Positions 1-10,293 of a stretch of 64,000 nucleotides of DNA are shown piece by piece; positions within the stretch are counted from its first letter, which is position 1, and each line of letters begins with the position of its first letter. The translations under genes were made by a program, and so were the position numbers. This DNA is from Verrucosispora sp. WMMD573 (lineage in GTDB: Bacteria > Actinomycetota > Actinomycetes > Mycobacteriales > Micromonosporaceae). The notes under the pieces are model-generated. The model made no database searches, was not told where the DNA came from, and saw only the letters and a list, made by a program, of their open reading frames with translations. The DNA is taken from NCBI RefSeq assembly GCF_027497175.1, contig NZ_CP114901.1, positions 372,001 to 436,000 of the forward strand. The letters are read 5' to 3'.

Positions 1-887
1 GTGCGCAGCTCGTGTGAGGCGTCCGCCACGAACTGGCGCATCCGTTCCTCGGAGCGGCGGGCCCGGGCCTCGGATGCGCGAGCACCCTCGGCAGCCTCCC
101 GGGCGGCCACCTCGGCGGCCCGCGCCGCGGACTCCGACGCCGCCCGGGCGGTGAAGGCCAGCTCGATCTGACCGAGCATCGCGTTGAGTGCCCGGGAGAG
201 CCGCCCCAGCTCCGAGGTCGGGCAGGGCTGACCGTCCTCCGGGTCGGGCACCCGTCGGCTGAGATCTCCGCCGGCGATGGCGGCGGCGGTGCGTTCGATC
301 TCCACCAGCGGCTTGAGGCTGGTCCGGACGATCGCCGCCCCGATCGAGGCGAGCAGCACCAGGACCGCCCCACCGACCAGCAGGTCGATCCAGATGAGCC
401 GCTTGACCGCCTGATCCACGTCGGTCAGGTGCTGCGCGATCGCCGCCCACTGACCGTTGGGCAACTCGGTGTACAGCACCCGCCAGCGCATGTCGCCGGC
501 CCGGGCCCGGGCGGGGAACGGCTTCCCGGCCGCCTGCTCGAAGCCGGCGGCGTTCTCCGGCCAGGGCGGTAGGTCGTTGACGTCGAACCGCTTGGTGTCG
601 AAGTAGACCCAGGAGACGGCGCCGGTCCGGCTGTCGGTGAAGACCACCAGGTAGTCGGTGGGCAGGTCGGTGCCGAACCGCTCGGCGCCGGCCACCTCTT
701 CGAGGTTGTTGGCCGAGGTCGTCAGTTCCGCGTCCACCTGGTCGACCAGGTAGCTACGGAGAAAGATCGTGGTCAGCGAGGCGATCACCAGCAGCGCGGC
801 GGCGACCAGGGTGAGCACGGCCGCGACCAGCTTGACCCGCAGCGGTACCGCGCGGAGCCAGAGCTTGCCCTGCTGAAGGGCGTTCAC
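1..887 (-). CDS. Sensor histidine kinase, C-terminus outside the window
   Basis: Only the first 295 or so residues are present. The protein starts at a GTG (885-887) that overlaps the stop of the upstream response regulator as GTGA, so the two are co-transcribed and translationally coupled. Visible parts in order: a first membrane helix (about residues 18-42), an extracytoplasmic sensor region, a second helix (about 165-188), a HAMP-like linker, an Ala/Glu/Arg-rich coiled coil, and then ADASHELR, the start of the H-box, where the window ends. The phospho-acceptor His is therefore included but the ATPase domain is not. It is probably the partner of the OmpR-type regulator next to it. The signal sensed cannot be told. 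Confidence 0.9.
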   Translation of the reverse strand, partial: MNALQQGKLWLRAVPLRVKLVAAVLTLVAAALLVIASLTTIFLRSYLVDQVDAELTTSANNLEEVAGAERFGTDLPTDYLVVFTDSRTGAVSWVYFDTKRFDVNDLPPWPENAAGFEQAAGKPFPARARAGDMRWRVLYTELPNGQWAAIAQHLTDVDQAVKRLIWIDLLVGGAVLVLLASIGAAIVRTSLKPLVEIERTAAAIAGGDLSRRVPDPEDGQPCPTSELGRLSRALNAMLGQIELAFTARAASESAARAAEVAAREAAEGARASEARARRSEERMRQFVADASHELR

Positions 888-1585
888 GCCGCCGGCTTGC
901 GCAGGACGTACCCGACGCCGCGCAGGGTGTGGATCAGCCGGGGATCGGTCGTGTCGACCTTGCGACGCAGGTACGAGATGTACGACTCGACGATGTTGTC
1001 GTCGCCCCGGAAGTCGTAGTTCCACACGTGGTCGAGGATCTGCGCCTTCGACAGCACCCGGTTGGCGTTGAGCATCAGGTAGCGCAGCAGCTTGAACTCG
1101 GTCGGCGAGAGCTGCACCCGCTGACCGGCCCGGTACACCTCGTGGGTCTCCTCGTCCAACTCCAGGTCGGCGAAGGTGAGCCGGGCGGGTGCCTGATCGC
1201 CGGTGCTGGTGCGGCGCAGCACCGCCCGGATCCGGGCGGTCAGCTCCTCCAGGCTGAACGGCTTGGTCACGTAGTCGTCGCCGCCCAGGGTCAGCCCACG
1301 GATCTTGTCGTCGGTGGCGTCGCGGGCGGTGAGGAAGACCACCGGCGTACGCGTGCCGCCCTCGCGCATCATCCGGATCACCTCGAACCCGTCGAGGTCC
1401 GGCAGCATCACGTCGAGCACCACGAGGTCGGGACGATGATCCCGGGCCGCGCTCAGCGCGGCGCTGCCGCTGGTGGCGGTGGCCACGTCGAATCCCGCGA
1501 AGCGCAGGCTCGCGGAGAGCAGTTCGAGGATGTTCGGATCGTCCTCGACGACGAGAAGTCGCGCCTCGGTCTGGGTAGCGGCCAT
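884..1585 (-). CDS. OmpR/PhoB-family response regulator
   Basis: A 233-residue two-domain DNA-binding response regulator. The receiver domain has the acidic pocket E14-D15-D16, phospho-acceptor D58, T86 and K108. The C-terminal winged-helix domain ends with the typical trans_reg_C features (SPTEFKLLRYL, then RGVGYVL close to the end). I chose the ATG at 1583-1585 because the receiver fold begins about nine residues later; the open frame continues upstream to 1678 with sequence unlike the family. It overlaps the histidine kinase that follows by four bases, so both should be made from one mRNA. Target genes are unknown. It resembles the PrrA/TcrA/MtrA group but I cannot assign an orthologue. 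Confidence 0.93.
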   Translation of the reverse strand: MAATQTEARLLVVEDDPNILELLSASLRFAGFDVATATSGSAALSAARDHRPDLVVLDVMLPDLDGFEVIRMMREGGTRTPVVFLTARDATDDKIRGLTLGGDDYVTKPFSLEELTARIRAVLRRTSTGDQAPARLTFADLELDEETHEVYRAGQRVQLSPTEFKLLRYLMLNANRVLSKAQILDHVWNYDFRGDDNIVESYISYLRRKVDTTDPRLIHTLRGVGYVLRKPAA

Positions 1586-1699
1586 GCCGCCCATCATCCG
1601 CGCAGACACTGCGCCTCTGCTGGGCGGATGCTGGAAAGAACCTGTGAGCGAACCAGGCGGACCCGCTGGTCCGGCCACCCGGTCACCCGGCCTCGACGG

Positions 1700-2671
1700 T
1701 CAGGCGGCCAGCGGCAACTCCCGCTCCGGCTCCCCCGCCGTCCCGGCGGGGGATGCCGCGGCCGGAGGCCGGGCCGGTACCGGCAGCACTGTCGCTGCGG
1801 GCCGCGCCGGCCGTCCGGGCACGGCGAGCACCGACGTCGGCTGCGGGACTGGCGTCGACGGTACGAGATGCACCGCCGACTCGGCGACCCGAGCCAGCGC
1901 CCGCCGGTCGGCGGACCGTCCCGGGTGCAACGGCGCGGCGATGTCGACGCAGACCGTCAACCTCCGGACCGCGAGCATCCGCCGCACCGATCGCACCAGG
2001 GTCTCGTCGCCCACGAAGGCCGGTGCCGTGGTGGTCTCGCCGGTCACCCCGCAGCGGTAGCCGATCCGCAGTGGCACGACGGGCGCCCCGGCGTCGATCG
2101 CGGCCTGGAACATCGCCGGCCGGAAGCCGCTCGCTGGACGGCAGACGGCTGCCGCACCACACCACGTGGTGCCCTCCGGGAACACCGCGACCGAGCGACC
2201 CGCCCGCAGTGCCGAGGCGACCCGACCCACTGTCGCGGGCAGCCTGCGAGGGCGGGCCCGGTCCACGAAGACGGTGCCGCCCGCGCGGGCGAGCAGACCG
2301 ACAAGTGGCCACCGCCGGACCTCCTGCTTGGCCACCAGCCGGGCCGGGGCGACCGCGAGCAGCGCCAGCACGTCCCACCAGGAGACGTGGTTGGCGACCA
2401 GCAGGGCCCGTCGCCGAGGCAGCCGACCACGCACTTCGAGGCGTACCCCGCAGGCGCGGGCCGTGGTGCGGGCCCAGCCACGTAGCGCGGCCTGACGTTC
2501 CCGGGTCGGCAGCGCCGGGAGCAGGGCCGCCAGCCCGATGCCGAGCCCGAGCATGCCGAGCAGGCCGGCGGCGCGACCCAGTTGCCGGACCGACGAGATG
2601 GCGGGAGTGCCACCGGGGCCGGGCAGGCAGTCCGGACCGCAGCCGGAACTCGGCCGCCAGAGCGCGTTCAC
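1700..2671 (-). CDS. 1-acyl-glycerol-3-phosphate acyltransferase family (PlsC/OlsA-like)
   Basis: A 323-residue PlsC-family acyltransferase. The family motifs are clear: NHVSWWD at 94-100 (the HX4D catalytic pair, H95 and D100), FPEGT at 164-168 and a later PVVPLRI block. A hydrophobic stretch around 38-52 probably anchors it to the inner face of the membrane. The GTG start (2669-2671) overlaps the TGA of the upstream OlsB-like gene. Because an OlsB-type N-acyltransferase sits directly upstream and is coupled to it, the likely role is O-acylation of lyso-ornithine lipid (OlsA), but ordinary lysophosphatidic acid acylation is equally compatible with the motifs. The C-terminal 60 residues are Pro/Ala-rich and look disordered. 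Confidence 0.85.
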   Translation of the reverse strand: MNALWRPSSGCGPDCLPGPGGTPAISSVRQLGRAAGLLGMLGLGIGLAALLPALPTRERQAALRGWARTTARACGVRLEVRGRLPRRRALLVANHVSWWDVLALLAVAPARLVAKQEVRRWPLVGLLARAGGTVFVDRARPRRLPATVGRVASALRAGRSVAVFPEGTTWCGAAAVCRPASGFRPAMFQAAIDAGAPVVPLRIGYRCGVTGETTTAPAFVGDETLVRSVRRMLAVRRLTVCVDIAAPLHPGRSADRRALARVAESAVHLVPSTPVPQPTSVLAVPGRPARPAATVLPVPARPPAAASPAGTAGEPERELPLAA

Positions 2672-3432
2672 GGCTGCCCGCCGAGGAAGTGCCGCAGGTA
2701 ACGCGGGTTGATCCGGTCCATGGAGAGCAGCACGTAGAAGTCGGCCACCCCGAAGTCCGGGTCGTACGCGGGCTCCCCGCAGATCTGGGCGCCGAGCCGC
2801 AGGTACCCGCGCAGCAGCGGCGGGACCAGACTGGCGGATCCGGCGACGGTCTCGGTCGGCACGCCGGGCTCGGCGAACCAGGGTCGCAGCGGCCGGACCC
2901 GCAGCGGCGGCGGCGCCAGGTGCTTCGCCCGGGCCTGGGTCCAGACCTCGGCGGCGGCAAGTCCACCGTCGGCCACCGGCACGGAGGCACACCCGCCGAG
3001 CCAGCGCAGCCCGCGTAGATGCAGGTAGCGGGCGATGCCCGCCCACATCAGATTGATCACCGCTCCGCTGCGGTGCGCGGGGTGCACGCACGAACGGCCC
3101 GCCTCGACGAGCTGGGTACGCAACGGGTCGAGCGCGGTCAGGTCGAACTCGCCCTCGGCATAGCGGCGGTCGGTGCGCCCCGGCGGGAGCAGCCGGTACG
3201 TACCGACCACCTCGCCGCTGCTCTCCTGGCGCACCACCAGGTGGTCGCAGTAGGTGTCGAAGATGTCGCGGTCGAGGCCGGCCGCGTCGGCGGACACGGT
3301 GGCGCCCAACTCGCCGGCGAACACCTGGTGACGCAGGCGTTGCGCGGCCTCGACCTGGCTGGGATTGTCGGCGATCGAGAGGGTGTAGCCGCTGGTCGTC
3401 AGTGCGACGTCCGCGGCTGGCAGAACGGCCAT
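2668..3432 (-). CDS. OlsB-like N-acyltransferase (GNAT fold, ornithine lipid type)
   Basis: A 254-residue protein of the ornithine-acyl-ACP N-acyltransferase (OlsB)/hemolysin-like family. Typical blocks are the early RLRHQVFAGELG, then DIFDTYCDHLVV, a VGTYRLL strand, EAGRSCVHPAHR and NLMWAGIARYL. OlsB transfers a 3-hydroxyacyl group to the amino group of ornithine. The stop overlaps the start of the PlsC-family gene, giving an olsB-olsA-like pair. The ATG at 3430-3432 is preceded by GAGGGC. A TACACA hexamer sits six bases before the start, so a very short leader is possible. In actinobacteria this family is also annotated simply as GNAT, so the substrate is inferred. Confidence 0.8.
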   Translation of the reverse strand: MAVLPAADVALTTSGYTLSIADNPSQVEAAQRLRHQVFAGELGATVSADAAGLDRDIFDTYCDHLVVRQESSGEVVGTYRLLPPGRTDRRYAEGEFDLTALDPLRTQLVEAGRSCVHPAHRSGAVINLMWAGIARYLHLRGLRWLGGCASVPVADGGLAAAEVWTQARAKHLAPPPLRVRPLRPWFAEPGVPTETVAGSASLVPPLLRGYLRLGAQICGEPAYDPDFGVADFYVLLSMDRINPRYLRHFLGGQP

Positions 3433-3597
3433 GCCCTCTGTGTAGCGCCCGGTCGGTTGCCGGCCATGGTGACCAGCGATGTCGATCCGGTGAACGGCGG
3501 TCGGCGACCGGTGGCCGACCCGCCACCGCGGCCGTCCGCGGCGGCGTGCGAGGCTGCCGGTGTCCCGGCGACGAGGCCGGGCGGGCGGAGGGGCTTG

Positions 3598-4245
3598 ATG
3601 ATCATCGAGGGACGCTTCAACGGGCCGCCCGGCTCGGGCAACGGCGGTTGGAGCGCCGGGATCTTCGCCGCCGCGTACGGCGGGGACGGTCCGGTCGAGG
3701 TGACCCTGCGCCGACCGCCGCCGCTGGACACCCCGCTGACCCTCGTCGACGGGCAGGTACGCGACCCGGCCGGCGAGGTGATCGCGCAGCTACACCCGGT
3801 GAGCGATCTCGGCGAGGTCGTCCCGCCGGTGGACCTGGCGACCGCCCGGTCGGCCTCGGCGGCGTACCCGGGGCTGGTGGAGCACCCGTTCCCCGGCTGC
3901 TACGTCTGTGGCCCGCAGCGCTCCGACGGCCTGCGGATCTTCCCGGGGCGGCTGCCGGACGGTCGGACGGCCGCGCCGGTGCGGGCGCCCCGGCAGGTCG
4001 CGGTCGCCACGGTCTGGGCGGCCCTGGACTGCCCCGGCGGCTGGACGGTGATCGGCGCCGGCCGCCCGTACGTGCTCGGCCGGATCGCGGCCCGGATCGA
4101 GGCGCTGCCCCGGCCGGGCGACGAGTGCGTGGTGACCGGTGCGTTGATCGGCGCCGAGGGCCGCAAGGCGTTCGTGCACACCAGCCTGCACACCCCGGAC
4201 GGCCACCCGCTCGGCCACGCCCGTGCGACCTGGATCGCCGTGTAG
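3598..4245 (+). CDS. Hotdog-fold thioesterase-like protein
   Basis: 215 residues, starting at ATG 3598 behind a GGCGGAGGGG Shine-Dalgarno. It has an N-terminal FNGPPGSGNGG segment, a cysteine pair in FPGCYVCGP near residue 100, and a C-terminal strand pattern ending in GHARATWIAV. This resembles actinobacterial proteins of the PaaI/acyl-CoA thioesterase-like hotdog superfamily. No catalytic residues can be fixed by eye. The open frame continues far upstream to 3019, but that part is antisense to the OlsB-like gene and is rejected. It is transcribed divergently from that gene and stands alone ahead of the ABC transporter. Confidence 0.65.
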   Translation: MIIEGRFNGPPGSGNGGWSAGIFAAAYGGDGPVEVTLRRPPPLDTPLTLVDGQVRDPAGEVIAQLHPVSDLGEVVPPVDLATARSASAAYPGLVEHPFPGCYVCGPQRSDGLRIFPGRLPDGRTAAPVRAPRQVAVATVWAALDCPGGWTVIGAGRPYVLGRIAARIEALPRPGDECVVTGALIGAEGRKAFVHTSLHTPDGHPLGHARATWIAV

Positions 4246-4394
4246 ACACGGCGATCGATCGGCTCGTACCTGGGGATGAGACGGCTCCTGCCTGAGGCGG
4301 ACCACGATTTCCCGAACGAGCCCGATTGAATTGCTTGACCATTAACGTCACGCTGTGCAACGGCGCACCCCGGCGCCGCCACGGGAGGAGAACG

Positions 4395-5330
4395 ATGACC
4401 GACGGGCGACCAAGCCCCACCAACGACGCGCAGATCGTGGTCTCCGGTCTGACCAAGCGGTACCGCAACGTGCTCGCGGTCAACAACCTGTCCTTCACTG
4501 TCGAACCGGGTCGGGTCACCGGCTTCCTCGGCCCGAACGGTGCGGGTAAGACCACCACCCTGCGAATGCTGCTGAACCTGGTCACGCCGACCGCCGGAGG
4601 AGCGACCATCGGTGGCCAGCGGTACCCCGATCTGGCCGACCCGCTGCGGCATGTCGGCGCGGTCCTGGAGGCGTCCAGCGCGCACAAGGGCCGCACCGGC
4701 ATCAACCACCTGCGGGTGATCTCCGCGGCGGCCGGGTTGCCGCGGGAGCGGGCCGACCAGGCGTTGGAGTTGGTCGGGCTGACGCCGGCCGCCAAGCGCA
4801 AGTTCAAGGGCTACTCGCTGGGCATGAAGCAGCGGCTCGGCATCGCCGCGGCGATGCTCGGCGACCCGCGGGTGCTGATCCTCGACGAGCCGGCCAACGG
4901 CCTGGACCCGGAGGGCATCCGGTGGATGCGCGGGTTCCTCAAGGGCCTGGCGGCCGAGGGCCGCACCGTGCTCGTCTCCAGCCACCTGCTCTCGGAGATG
5001 CAGCTGCTGGCCGACGACGTGGTGATCATCGCGGCCGGACAGCTGGTCCGGCAGGGTCCGGTGGAACAGGTGATCGGTTCGATGGCGCAGGGCGTCCGGG
5101 TCCGGGTCCGCACCCCGCAGGCCGACGCGCTGACCGCCGCGCTCAAGGACGGGCCGGCCACGGTGGAGAACGACGGGCAGGGCGCCCTCCTGATCGGTGG
5201 GGTCGACGCCCCGGCAGTGGGCCGGGCGGCCCTGACCGCCGGGGTGGAGCTGCACGAGCTGACCACTGAACGACCCGACCTGGAACGCGTGTTCCTGGAA
5301 CTGACGGCCGGAAAGGCGGGCATCCGATGA
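4395..5330 (+). CDS. ABC transporter ATP-binding protein (ABC-2 type exporter)
   Basis: 311 residues. The nucleotide-binding domain shows Walker A GPNGAGKT at 46-53, the signature SLGMKQR at 141-147 and Walker B LILDEP at 161-166, followed by the switch-region SSHLLSE. The C-terminal extension of about 90 residues is typical of the DrrA/NatA group. A strong GGGAGGAG ribosome site precedes ATG 4395, and the longer frame from 4326 has no such site. The stop overlaps the permease start as ATGA, so the pair forms a two-gene operon for an ABC-2 exporter. The substrate is unknown; relatives export drugs or take part in antibiotic self-protection. Confidence 0.93.
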   Translation: MTDGRPSPTNDAQIVVSGLTKRYRNVLAVNNLSFTVEPGRVTGFLGPNGAGKTTTLRMLLNLVTPTAGGATIGGQRYPDLADPLRHVGAVLEASSAHKGRTGINHLRVISAAAGLPRERADQALELVGLTPAAKRKFKGYSLGMKQRLGIAAAMLGDPRVLILDEPANGLDPEGIRWMRGFLKGLAAEGRTVLVSSHLLSEMQLLADDVVIIAAGQLVRQGPVEQVIGSMAQGVRVRVRTPQADALTAALKDGPATVENDGQGALLIGGVDAPAVGRAALTAGVELHELTTERPDLERVFLELTAGKAGIR

Positions 5331-6142
5331 CCAACCTTGTCCGGTCCGAACTGCTCAAGATCCGTACGACCAGCACCTGGTGGTGGCTGGCCATCGGGGC
5401 GTTCCTGTCGATCGCCCTGGCCTTCGCCTTCAACGCGTGGCTGGCCAACGAGACGCTCAGCGGCGGCGGAGAGGAGTTCGGCTACACCGGCGACGCCGCC
5501 TCCGCGCCTGCTCAGGCCGCGAACCTCTACACCTCGGGGCAGTACCTGGGGCTGATGTTCGTGATGCTGATCGGCATCCTCATGGTCACCAACGAGTTCT
5601 TCCACCAGACCGCGACCACGACGTTCCTGGCCACCCCGCGACGCACCTCGGTGATCGCCAGCAAGCTCATCGCGGCCAGCCTGCTCGGCTTCGCGTTCTG
5701 GCTGGTGACGACGATCATCGACCTCGCCGCCGGAGCGACGTTCCTGTCGCTCAACGACTACGGCACGCTGCTCGGCGAATGGGAGGTGCAACGGGCCCTG
5801 CTGCTCAACCTGATGGCGTACGCGATCTGGACGGTGCTCGGCGTGGGCATCGGCACGCTGATCACCAACCAGTTGGGCGCGGTGATCACCGCCTCGGTGC
5901 TCTACCTGATCGGCACCCAGGTGGTGGGCCTGCTCTTCCTGCTGCTGGCCAACCTGCTCGACAACATGGCTGTGATCAAGTGGCAGGTGATCTGGCCGGC
6001 CGCCGCCTCCCAGGTCATGATCACGCCAGGCGAGAACGAGATGCTGCCCGCCTGGTGGGTCGGCGCGGTCGTGCTGGTGGGCTACGCCGTGGTCAGCGGC
6101 ATGGTCGGCATTCTCATCACCCGGCGCCGCGACATCTCCTGA
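5327..6142 (+). CDS. ABC-2 family transporter permease
   Basis: 271 residues with about six hydrophobic segments: near 20-40, 80-100, 120-145, 165-190, 195-215 and 240-262. There is a large hydrophilic loop after the first helix and the sequence ends in RRRDIS. This is the usual shape of ABC-2 permeases paired with DrrA/NatA-like ATPases. It starts within the stop of the ATPase gene. A 15-bp inverted repeat that looks like a terminator follows at 6174-6222, so the operon probably ends here. Confidence 0.88.
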   Translation: MTNLVRSELLKIRTTSTWWWLAIGAFLSIALAFAFNAWLANETLSGGGEEFGYTGDAASAPAQAANLYTSGQYLGLMFVMLIGILMVTNEFFHQTATTTFLATPRRTSVIASKLIAASLLGFAFWLVTTIIDLAAGATFLSLNDYGTLLGEWEVQRALLLNLMAYAIWTVLGVGIGTLITNQLGAVITASVLYLIGTQVVGLLFLLLANLLDNMAVIKWQVIWPAAASQVMITPGENEMLPAWWVGAVVLVGYAVVSGMVGILITRRRDIS

Positions 6143-6173
6143 CAACCGGGCGGCCGACTCGGGTCGCCCCGCC

Positions 6174-6222
6174 CCGACGGGCCCGGTCCACCGGTCGACA
6201 GCCGGCCGACCGGGCCCGTCGG
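6174..6222 (+). terminator. Rho-independent-type hairpin after the ABC operon
   Basis: Perfect 15-bp inverted repeat CCGACGGGCCCGGTC / GACCGGGCCCGTCGG with a 19-nt loop, 31 bases after the permease stop. It has no T-tract, as is usual for actinobacterial terminators. Confidence 0.7.
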
Positions 6223-6414
6223 CCATAACAGCGATCAAGGGAATACGCAGCGCTTACCGAACTTCTGGCATCTTCTGTGAATCCGGCCACGCGACCGAGG
6301 CGGAAATGCCCCGAGGTTCGCTACGGCGTAGCCTGGAACCGTCCTGTGCGTCCGTCCCGGCGCATCGGGCACCGCGTGACACACAAACCCGCGTGAAAGA
6401 GGCGATTACCGGCC

Positions 6415-9400
6415 GTGTCGACCCAGCAGACTTCGCAGGAGAACCCACTGGCGGGTTTCGGCCCGAACGAGTGGATCGTCGAGGAGATGTACCAGCGCTA
6501 CCTCGCCGATCCCAGCAGCGTCGACCCGGCCTGGCACGACTTCTTCGCCGACTACCGGCCCGGTCAGAGCACAGCGGGCACCGGTGACGGGCGGCCGGCC
6601 AGCACCGCCGCGACCACGGACGCCACCCCGGCCAGGGCCGAGCCGGCGCCGAAGAGCGAACCGGCGGCGAAGGCCGAGCCGGCGGGCGAGGGGGAACGCC
6701 GTACGACGGCGGCGACGTCGAAGCCGGCGCCCGCCGCGGCGAAGCCGACCACCACGAAGCCGGCCACCACGAAGCCGGCCGCAGCGAAGCCGGCCGCAGC
6801 GAAGGCCGAGCCGACGAAGAGCCAGCCGACCCGGACCGCACCCACCGCCAACGGCCCGCAGACCACGCCACTGCGCGGAGTGGCCGCCAAGATCGTTCAG
6901 AACATGGACGCCTCGCTGGCCGTGCCGACCGCGACCAGCGTCCGAGCCGTGCCGGCCAAGCTCCTGGTCGACAACCGCATCGTGATCAACAATCATCTCG
7001 CCCGGGGGCGTGGCGGCAAGGTCAGCTTCACCCACCTGATCGGCTACGCCCTGGTGCGGGCGCTGGTCGCGCACCCCGAGATGAACAACTCCTTCGCCGA
7101 GGTCGACGGCAAGCCGGTGATGGTCCGCCCCGAGCACGTCAACCTGGGCATCGCCATCGACCTGACCAAGCCGGACGGCAGCCGCAACCTGGTGGTCCCC
7201 TCCATCAAGGCCTGCGAGCAGATGGACTTCCGGCAGTTCTGGCAGGCGTACGAGGACGTCGTGCGGCGTGCCCGACGCAACGAGCTGACCATGGAGGACT
7301 ACTCCGGCACCACGATCTCGCTGACCAACCCGGGCGGCATCGGCACGGTGCACTCCATGCCGCGGCTGATGCAGGGCCAGAGCGCGATCATCGGCGTCGG
7401 TGCCATGGAGTACCCGGCGCCGTACCAGGGCATGAGCGAGGCCACCCTGGCCGAGTTGGCGGTCAGCAAGGTCATCACGCTGACCAGCACCTACGACCAC
7501 CGGATCATCCAGGGCGCGCAGTCCGGCGAGTTCCTCAAGGTCATGCACGAGCTGATGCTCGGCGAGCACGGCTTCTACGACCAGATCTTCACCTCGCTGC
7601 GAATCCCCTACGAGCCGGTGCGCTGGATGCGCGACGTCGCGGTCGACAGCGAGGGTCAGATCAACAAGACCGCCCGGGTCCACGAGCTGATCCACTCCTA
7701 CCGGGTGCGCGGTCACCTGATGGCCGACACGGACCCGCTGGAGTTCAAGATCCGTAAGCACCCGGATCTGGACGTCCTCCAGCACGGGCTGACCCTGTGG
7801 GACCTCGACCGCACCTTCCCGGTGAACGGCTTCGCCGGCCGGCAGCGGATGAAGCTGCGGGAGATCCTCGGTGTGCTGCGCGACTCGTACTGCCGCCGCG
7901 TCGGTATCGAGTACATGCACATTCAGGATCCGGCCGAGCGTCGCTGGATCCAGGAGCGGGTCGAGCGCAAGTACGAGAAGCCGCCGGCCGGCGAGCAGAA
8001 GCACGTGCTGAACCGGCTCAACGCCGCCGAGGCCTTCGAGACCTTCCTACAGACCAAGTACGTCGGCCAGAAGCGCTTCTCGCTGGAGGGTGGCGAGTCG
8101 CTCATCCCGCTGCTCGGTGAGGTGCTGGAGTCCGCCGCCGAGGGTGGGCTGGACGAGGTCGTCATCGGCATGGCCCACCGGGGCCGGCTCAACGTGCTGG
8201 CCAACATCGTCGGCAAGCCGTACGAGAAAATCTTCTCCGAGTTCGAGGGGCATCTGGACCCACGGTCCACCCAGGGCTCGGGCGACGTGAAGTACCACCT
8301 GGGCCAGAACGGCAAGTTCACCACCCCCGACGGCGACCACGCCGTGAAGGTCTCGGTGGTGGCGAACCCGTCGCACCTGGAGGCCGTCGACCCGGTGCTG
8401 GAGGGCATCGTCCGGGCCAAGCAGGACCGCATCGACCTCAAGCTGGAGGGCTACACCGTGCTGCCGCTGGCGGTGCACGGCGACGCGGCCTTCGCCGGCC
8501 AGGGCGTGGTGGCCGAAACGCTCAACCTCTCCCAGCTGCGTGGTTACCGCACCGGCGGGACGGTGCACGTGGTGGTCAACAACCAGGTCGGCTTCACCAC
8601 CGCCCCGGAGTACAGCCGCTCCAGCCTCTACAGCACCGACGTGGCCCGGATGATCCAGGCCCCGATCTTCCACGTCAACGGCGACGACCCCGAGGCCGTG
8701 GTCCGGGTCGCCCGGCTCGCCTTCGAGTACCGCCAGGCGTTCAACAAGGACGTCGTCATCGACCTGGTCTGCTACCGGCGGCGCGGGCACAACGAGGGCG
8801 ACGACCCCTCGATGTCCAACCCCCAGATGTACCGGATCATCGACTCGAAGCGCTCGGTCCGCAAGCTCTACACCGAGGAGCTGATCGGACGGGGCGACAT
8901 CACCCTGGAAGACGCCGAGGAACTGCTGCGCGACTACCAGGCGCAGCTGGAGCGGGTCTTCAAGGCCACCCGCGACGCGGCCAGCACGCCACGTCAGCTC
9001 AGCCGGCCGCCGCGACAGGACGAGCCCGAGCCGCAGGTGGAGACGGCGACCGAGGCGTCGGTCATCAAGGCCATCGGTGAGGCGCACGTCAACCTGCCCG
9101 ATGGCTTCACCCCGCACAAGCGGATCCGGCAGCTGCTCGACCGGCGGGCCCGGATGGCCGTCGAAGGCACCATCGACTGGGGTTTCGGCGAGATCATCGC
9201 CTTCGGTGCGCTGCTGCACGACGGGGTCACCGTCCGGCTCGCCGGGCAGGACTCGCGCCGCGGCACCTTCGTGCAGCGGCACGCCTCGATCGTCGACGCG
9301 GAGACCGGCGACGACTACCTGCCGTTGCAGTCACTCACCGCAGACGGCGAGCGGTCCCGGTTTTTCGTGCACGACTCGCTGTTGAGCGAGTACGCGGCGA

Positions 9401-10206
9401 TGGGCTTCGAGTACGGCTACTCGGTGGAGAACCTCGATGCGCTGGTCTGCTGGGAGGCGCAGTTCGGTGACTTCGTCAACGGCTCCCAGTCGGTGATCGA
9501 CGAGTTCATCTCCTCGGGTGAGGTGAAGTGGGGCCAGCGCTCCGCGGTCACCCTGCTGCTGCCGCACGGCCACGAGGGCCAGGGGCCGGACCACACCTCC
9601 GGCCGCCCGGAGCGCTTCCTCCAGCTTTGCGCCGAGGACAACATGCGGGTGGCGAACCCGACCACCCCGGCGAACTACTTCCACCTGCTGCGCCGCCAGG
9701 CCCTCTCGCCCAAGCGCAAGCCGCTTGTGGTGTTCACGCCGAAGTCGCTGCTGCGGCACAAGCTCTGCGTCTCGTCGGTGGAGGACTTCACCACCGGCAC
9801 CTTCTCCCCGGTGCTGGCCGACCCGGCGGCCGGTAACCCCGAGCGGGTCAAGCGGGTGCTGCTCTGCTCGGGCAAGGTCTACTACGACCTGTTCCAGGCC
9901 CGGCAGGAGCGCGGCATCAGCAACACCGCGATCATCCGGCTGGAGCAGCTCTACCCGATGCCGGTGGAGGAGATCCGGGCCGCGCTCGCGCAGTTCCCGA
10001 ACGCGGAGGACTTCGCCTGGGTGCAGGAGGAGCCGGCCAACCAGGGTGCCTGGTCGTTCGTCGCGCTCAACCTGCTGGAGCACCTCGACGGTGTCCGGCT
10101 GCGCCGCATCTCCCGTCCGGCCGCCGCGGCTCCGGCCGTCGGGTCGGCGAAGATGCACGAGGTCGAGCAGAACGCGCTTATCGAGGCGGCCCTGCCCCGT
10201 CCCTGA
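6415..10206 (+). CDS. kgd: Multifunctional 2-oxoglutarate decarboxylase / dehydrogenase E1 with E2-like domain
   Basis: 1263 residues, close to the 1231 of M. tuberculosis Kgd. The N-terminus ([16 protein letters not shown]) is the E1 docking-type segment. An Ala/Pro/Lys/Thr-rich linker of about 80 residues follows, without a lipoyl domain. Next comes a succinyltransferase-like domain with TYDHRIIQG near residue 360. The thiamine-diphosphate E1 domain carries GDAAFAGQG near 688 and NNQVGFTT near 722. The protein feeds 2-oxoglutarate into the TCA cycle with separate lipoyl partners and Lpd, and in this family is inhibited by the FHA protein GarA/OdhI. The start is GTG 6415; a GAAAGAGG stretch upstream is rather distant. 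A strong terminator follows at 10218-10253. Confidence 0.95.
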   Translation: MSTQQTSQENPLAGFGPNEWIVEEMYQRYLADPSSVDPAWHDFFADYRPGQSTAGTGDGRPASTAATTDATPARAEPAPKSEPAAKAEPAGEGERRTTAATSKPAPAAAKPTTTKPATTKPAAAKPAAAKAEPTKSQPTRTAPTANGPQTTPLRGVAAKIVQNMDASLAVPTATSVRAVPAKLLVDNRIVINNHLARGRGGKVSFTHLIGYALVRALVAHPEMNNSFAEVDGKPVMVRPEHVNLGIAIDLTKPDGSRNLVVPSIKACEQMDFRQFWQAYEDVVRRARRNELTMEDYSGTTISLTNPGGIGTVHSMPRLMQGQSAIIGVGAMEYPAPYQGMSEATLAELAVSKVITLTSTYDHRIIQGAQSGEFLKVMHELMLGEHGFYDQIFTSLRIPYEPVRWMRDVAVDSEGQINKTARVHELIHSYRVRGHLMADTDPLEFKIRKHPDLDVLQHGLTLWDLDRTFPVNGFAGRQRMKLREILGVLRDSYCRRVGIEYMHIQDPAERRWIQERVERKYEKPPAGEQKHVLNRLNAAEAFETFLQTKYVGQKRFSLEGGESLIPLLGEVLESAAEGGLDEVVIGMAHRGRLNVLANIVGKPYEKIFSEFEGHLDPRSTQGSGDVKYHLGQNGKFTTPDGDHAVKVSVVANPSHLEAVDPVLEGIVRAKQDRIDLKLEGYTVLPLAVHGDAAFAGQGVVAETLNLSQLRGYRTGGTVHVVVNNQVGFTTAPEYSRSSLYSTDVARMIQAPIFHVNGDDPEAVVRVARLAFEYRQAFNKDVVIDLVCYRRRGHNEGDDPSMSNPQMYRIIDSKRSVRKLYTEELIGRGDITLEDAEELLRDYQAQLERVFKATRDAASTPRQLSRPPRQDEPEPQVETATEASVIKAIGEAHVNLPDGFTPHKRIRQLLDRRARMAVEGTIDWGFGEIIAFGALLHDGVTVRLAGQDSRRGTFVQRHASIVDAETGDDYLPLQSLTADGERSRFFVHDSLLSEYAAMGFEYGYSVENLDALVCWEAQFGDFVNGSQSVIDEFISSGEVKWGQRSAVTLLLPHGHEGQGPDHTSGRPERFLQLCAEDNMRVANPTTPANYFHLLRRQALSPKRKPLVVFTPKSLLRHKLCVSSVEDFTTGTFSPVLADPAAGNPERVKRVLLCSGKVYYDLFQARQERGISNTAIIRLEQLYPMPVEEIRAALAQFPNAEDFAWVQEEPANQGAWSFVALNLLEHLDGVRLRRISRPAAAAPAVGSAKMHEVEQNALIEAALPRP

Positions 10207-10217
10207 GGAGAACTGAC

Positions 10218-10253
10218 CCGGTCCCGTCCCGCCCCACGGCGGGGCGGGACCGG
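10218..10253 (+). terminator. Terminator of kgd
   Basis: 16-bp stem beginning CCGGTCCCG (one G-U pair) around a CCAC loop, 11 bases after the kgd stop. Confidence 0.8.
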
Positions 10254-10293
10254 CCGGCTTCACCGGCGCTCCGGTGAGGAAGCGAGCAGATCC

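Noticed and set aside
929..2485. 518-residue open frame on the plus strand
   Set aside because: It is antisense to the response regulator and acyltransferase genes, which have clear motifs. Long antisense frames are expected at this GC content, and the translation is His/Arg/Gly-rich with no family likeness.
6406..8004. 532-residue minus-strand frame opposite kgd
   Set aside because: Mirror of the kgd codon pattern; it contains only low-complexity Leu/Arg/Gly stretches opposite the Ala/Pro/Lys linker.
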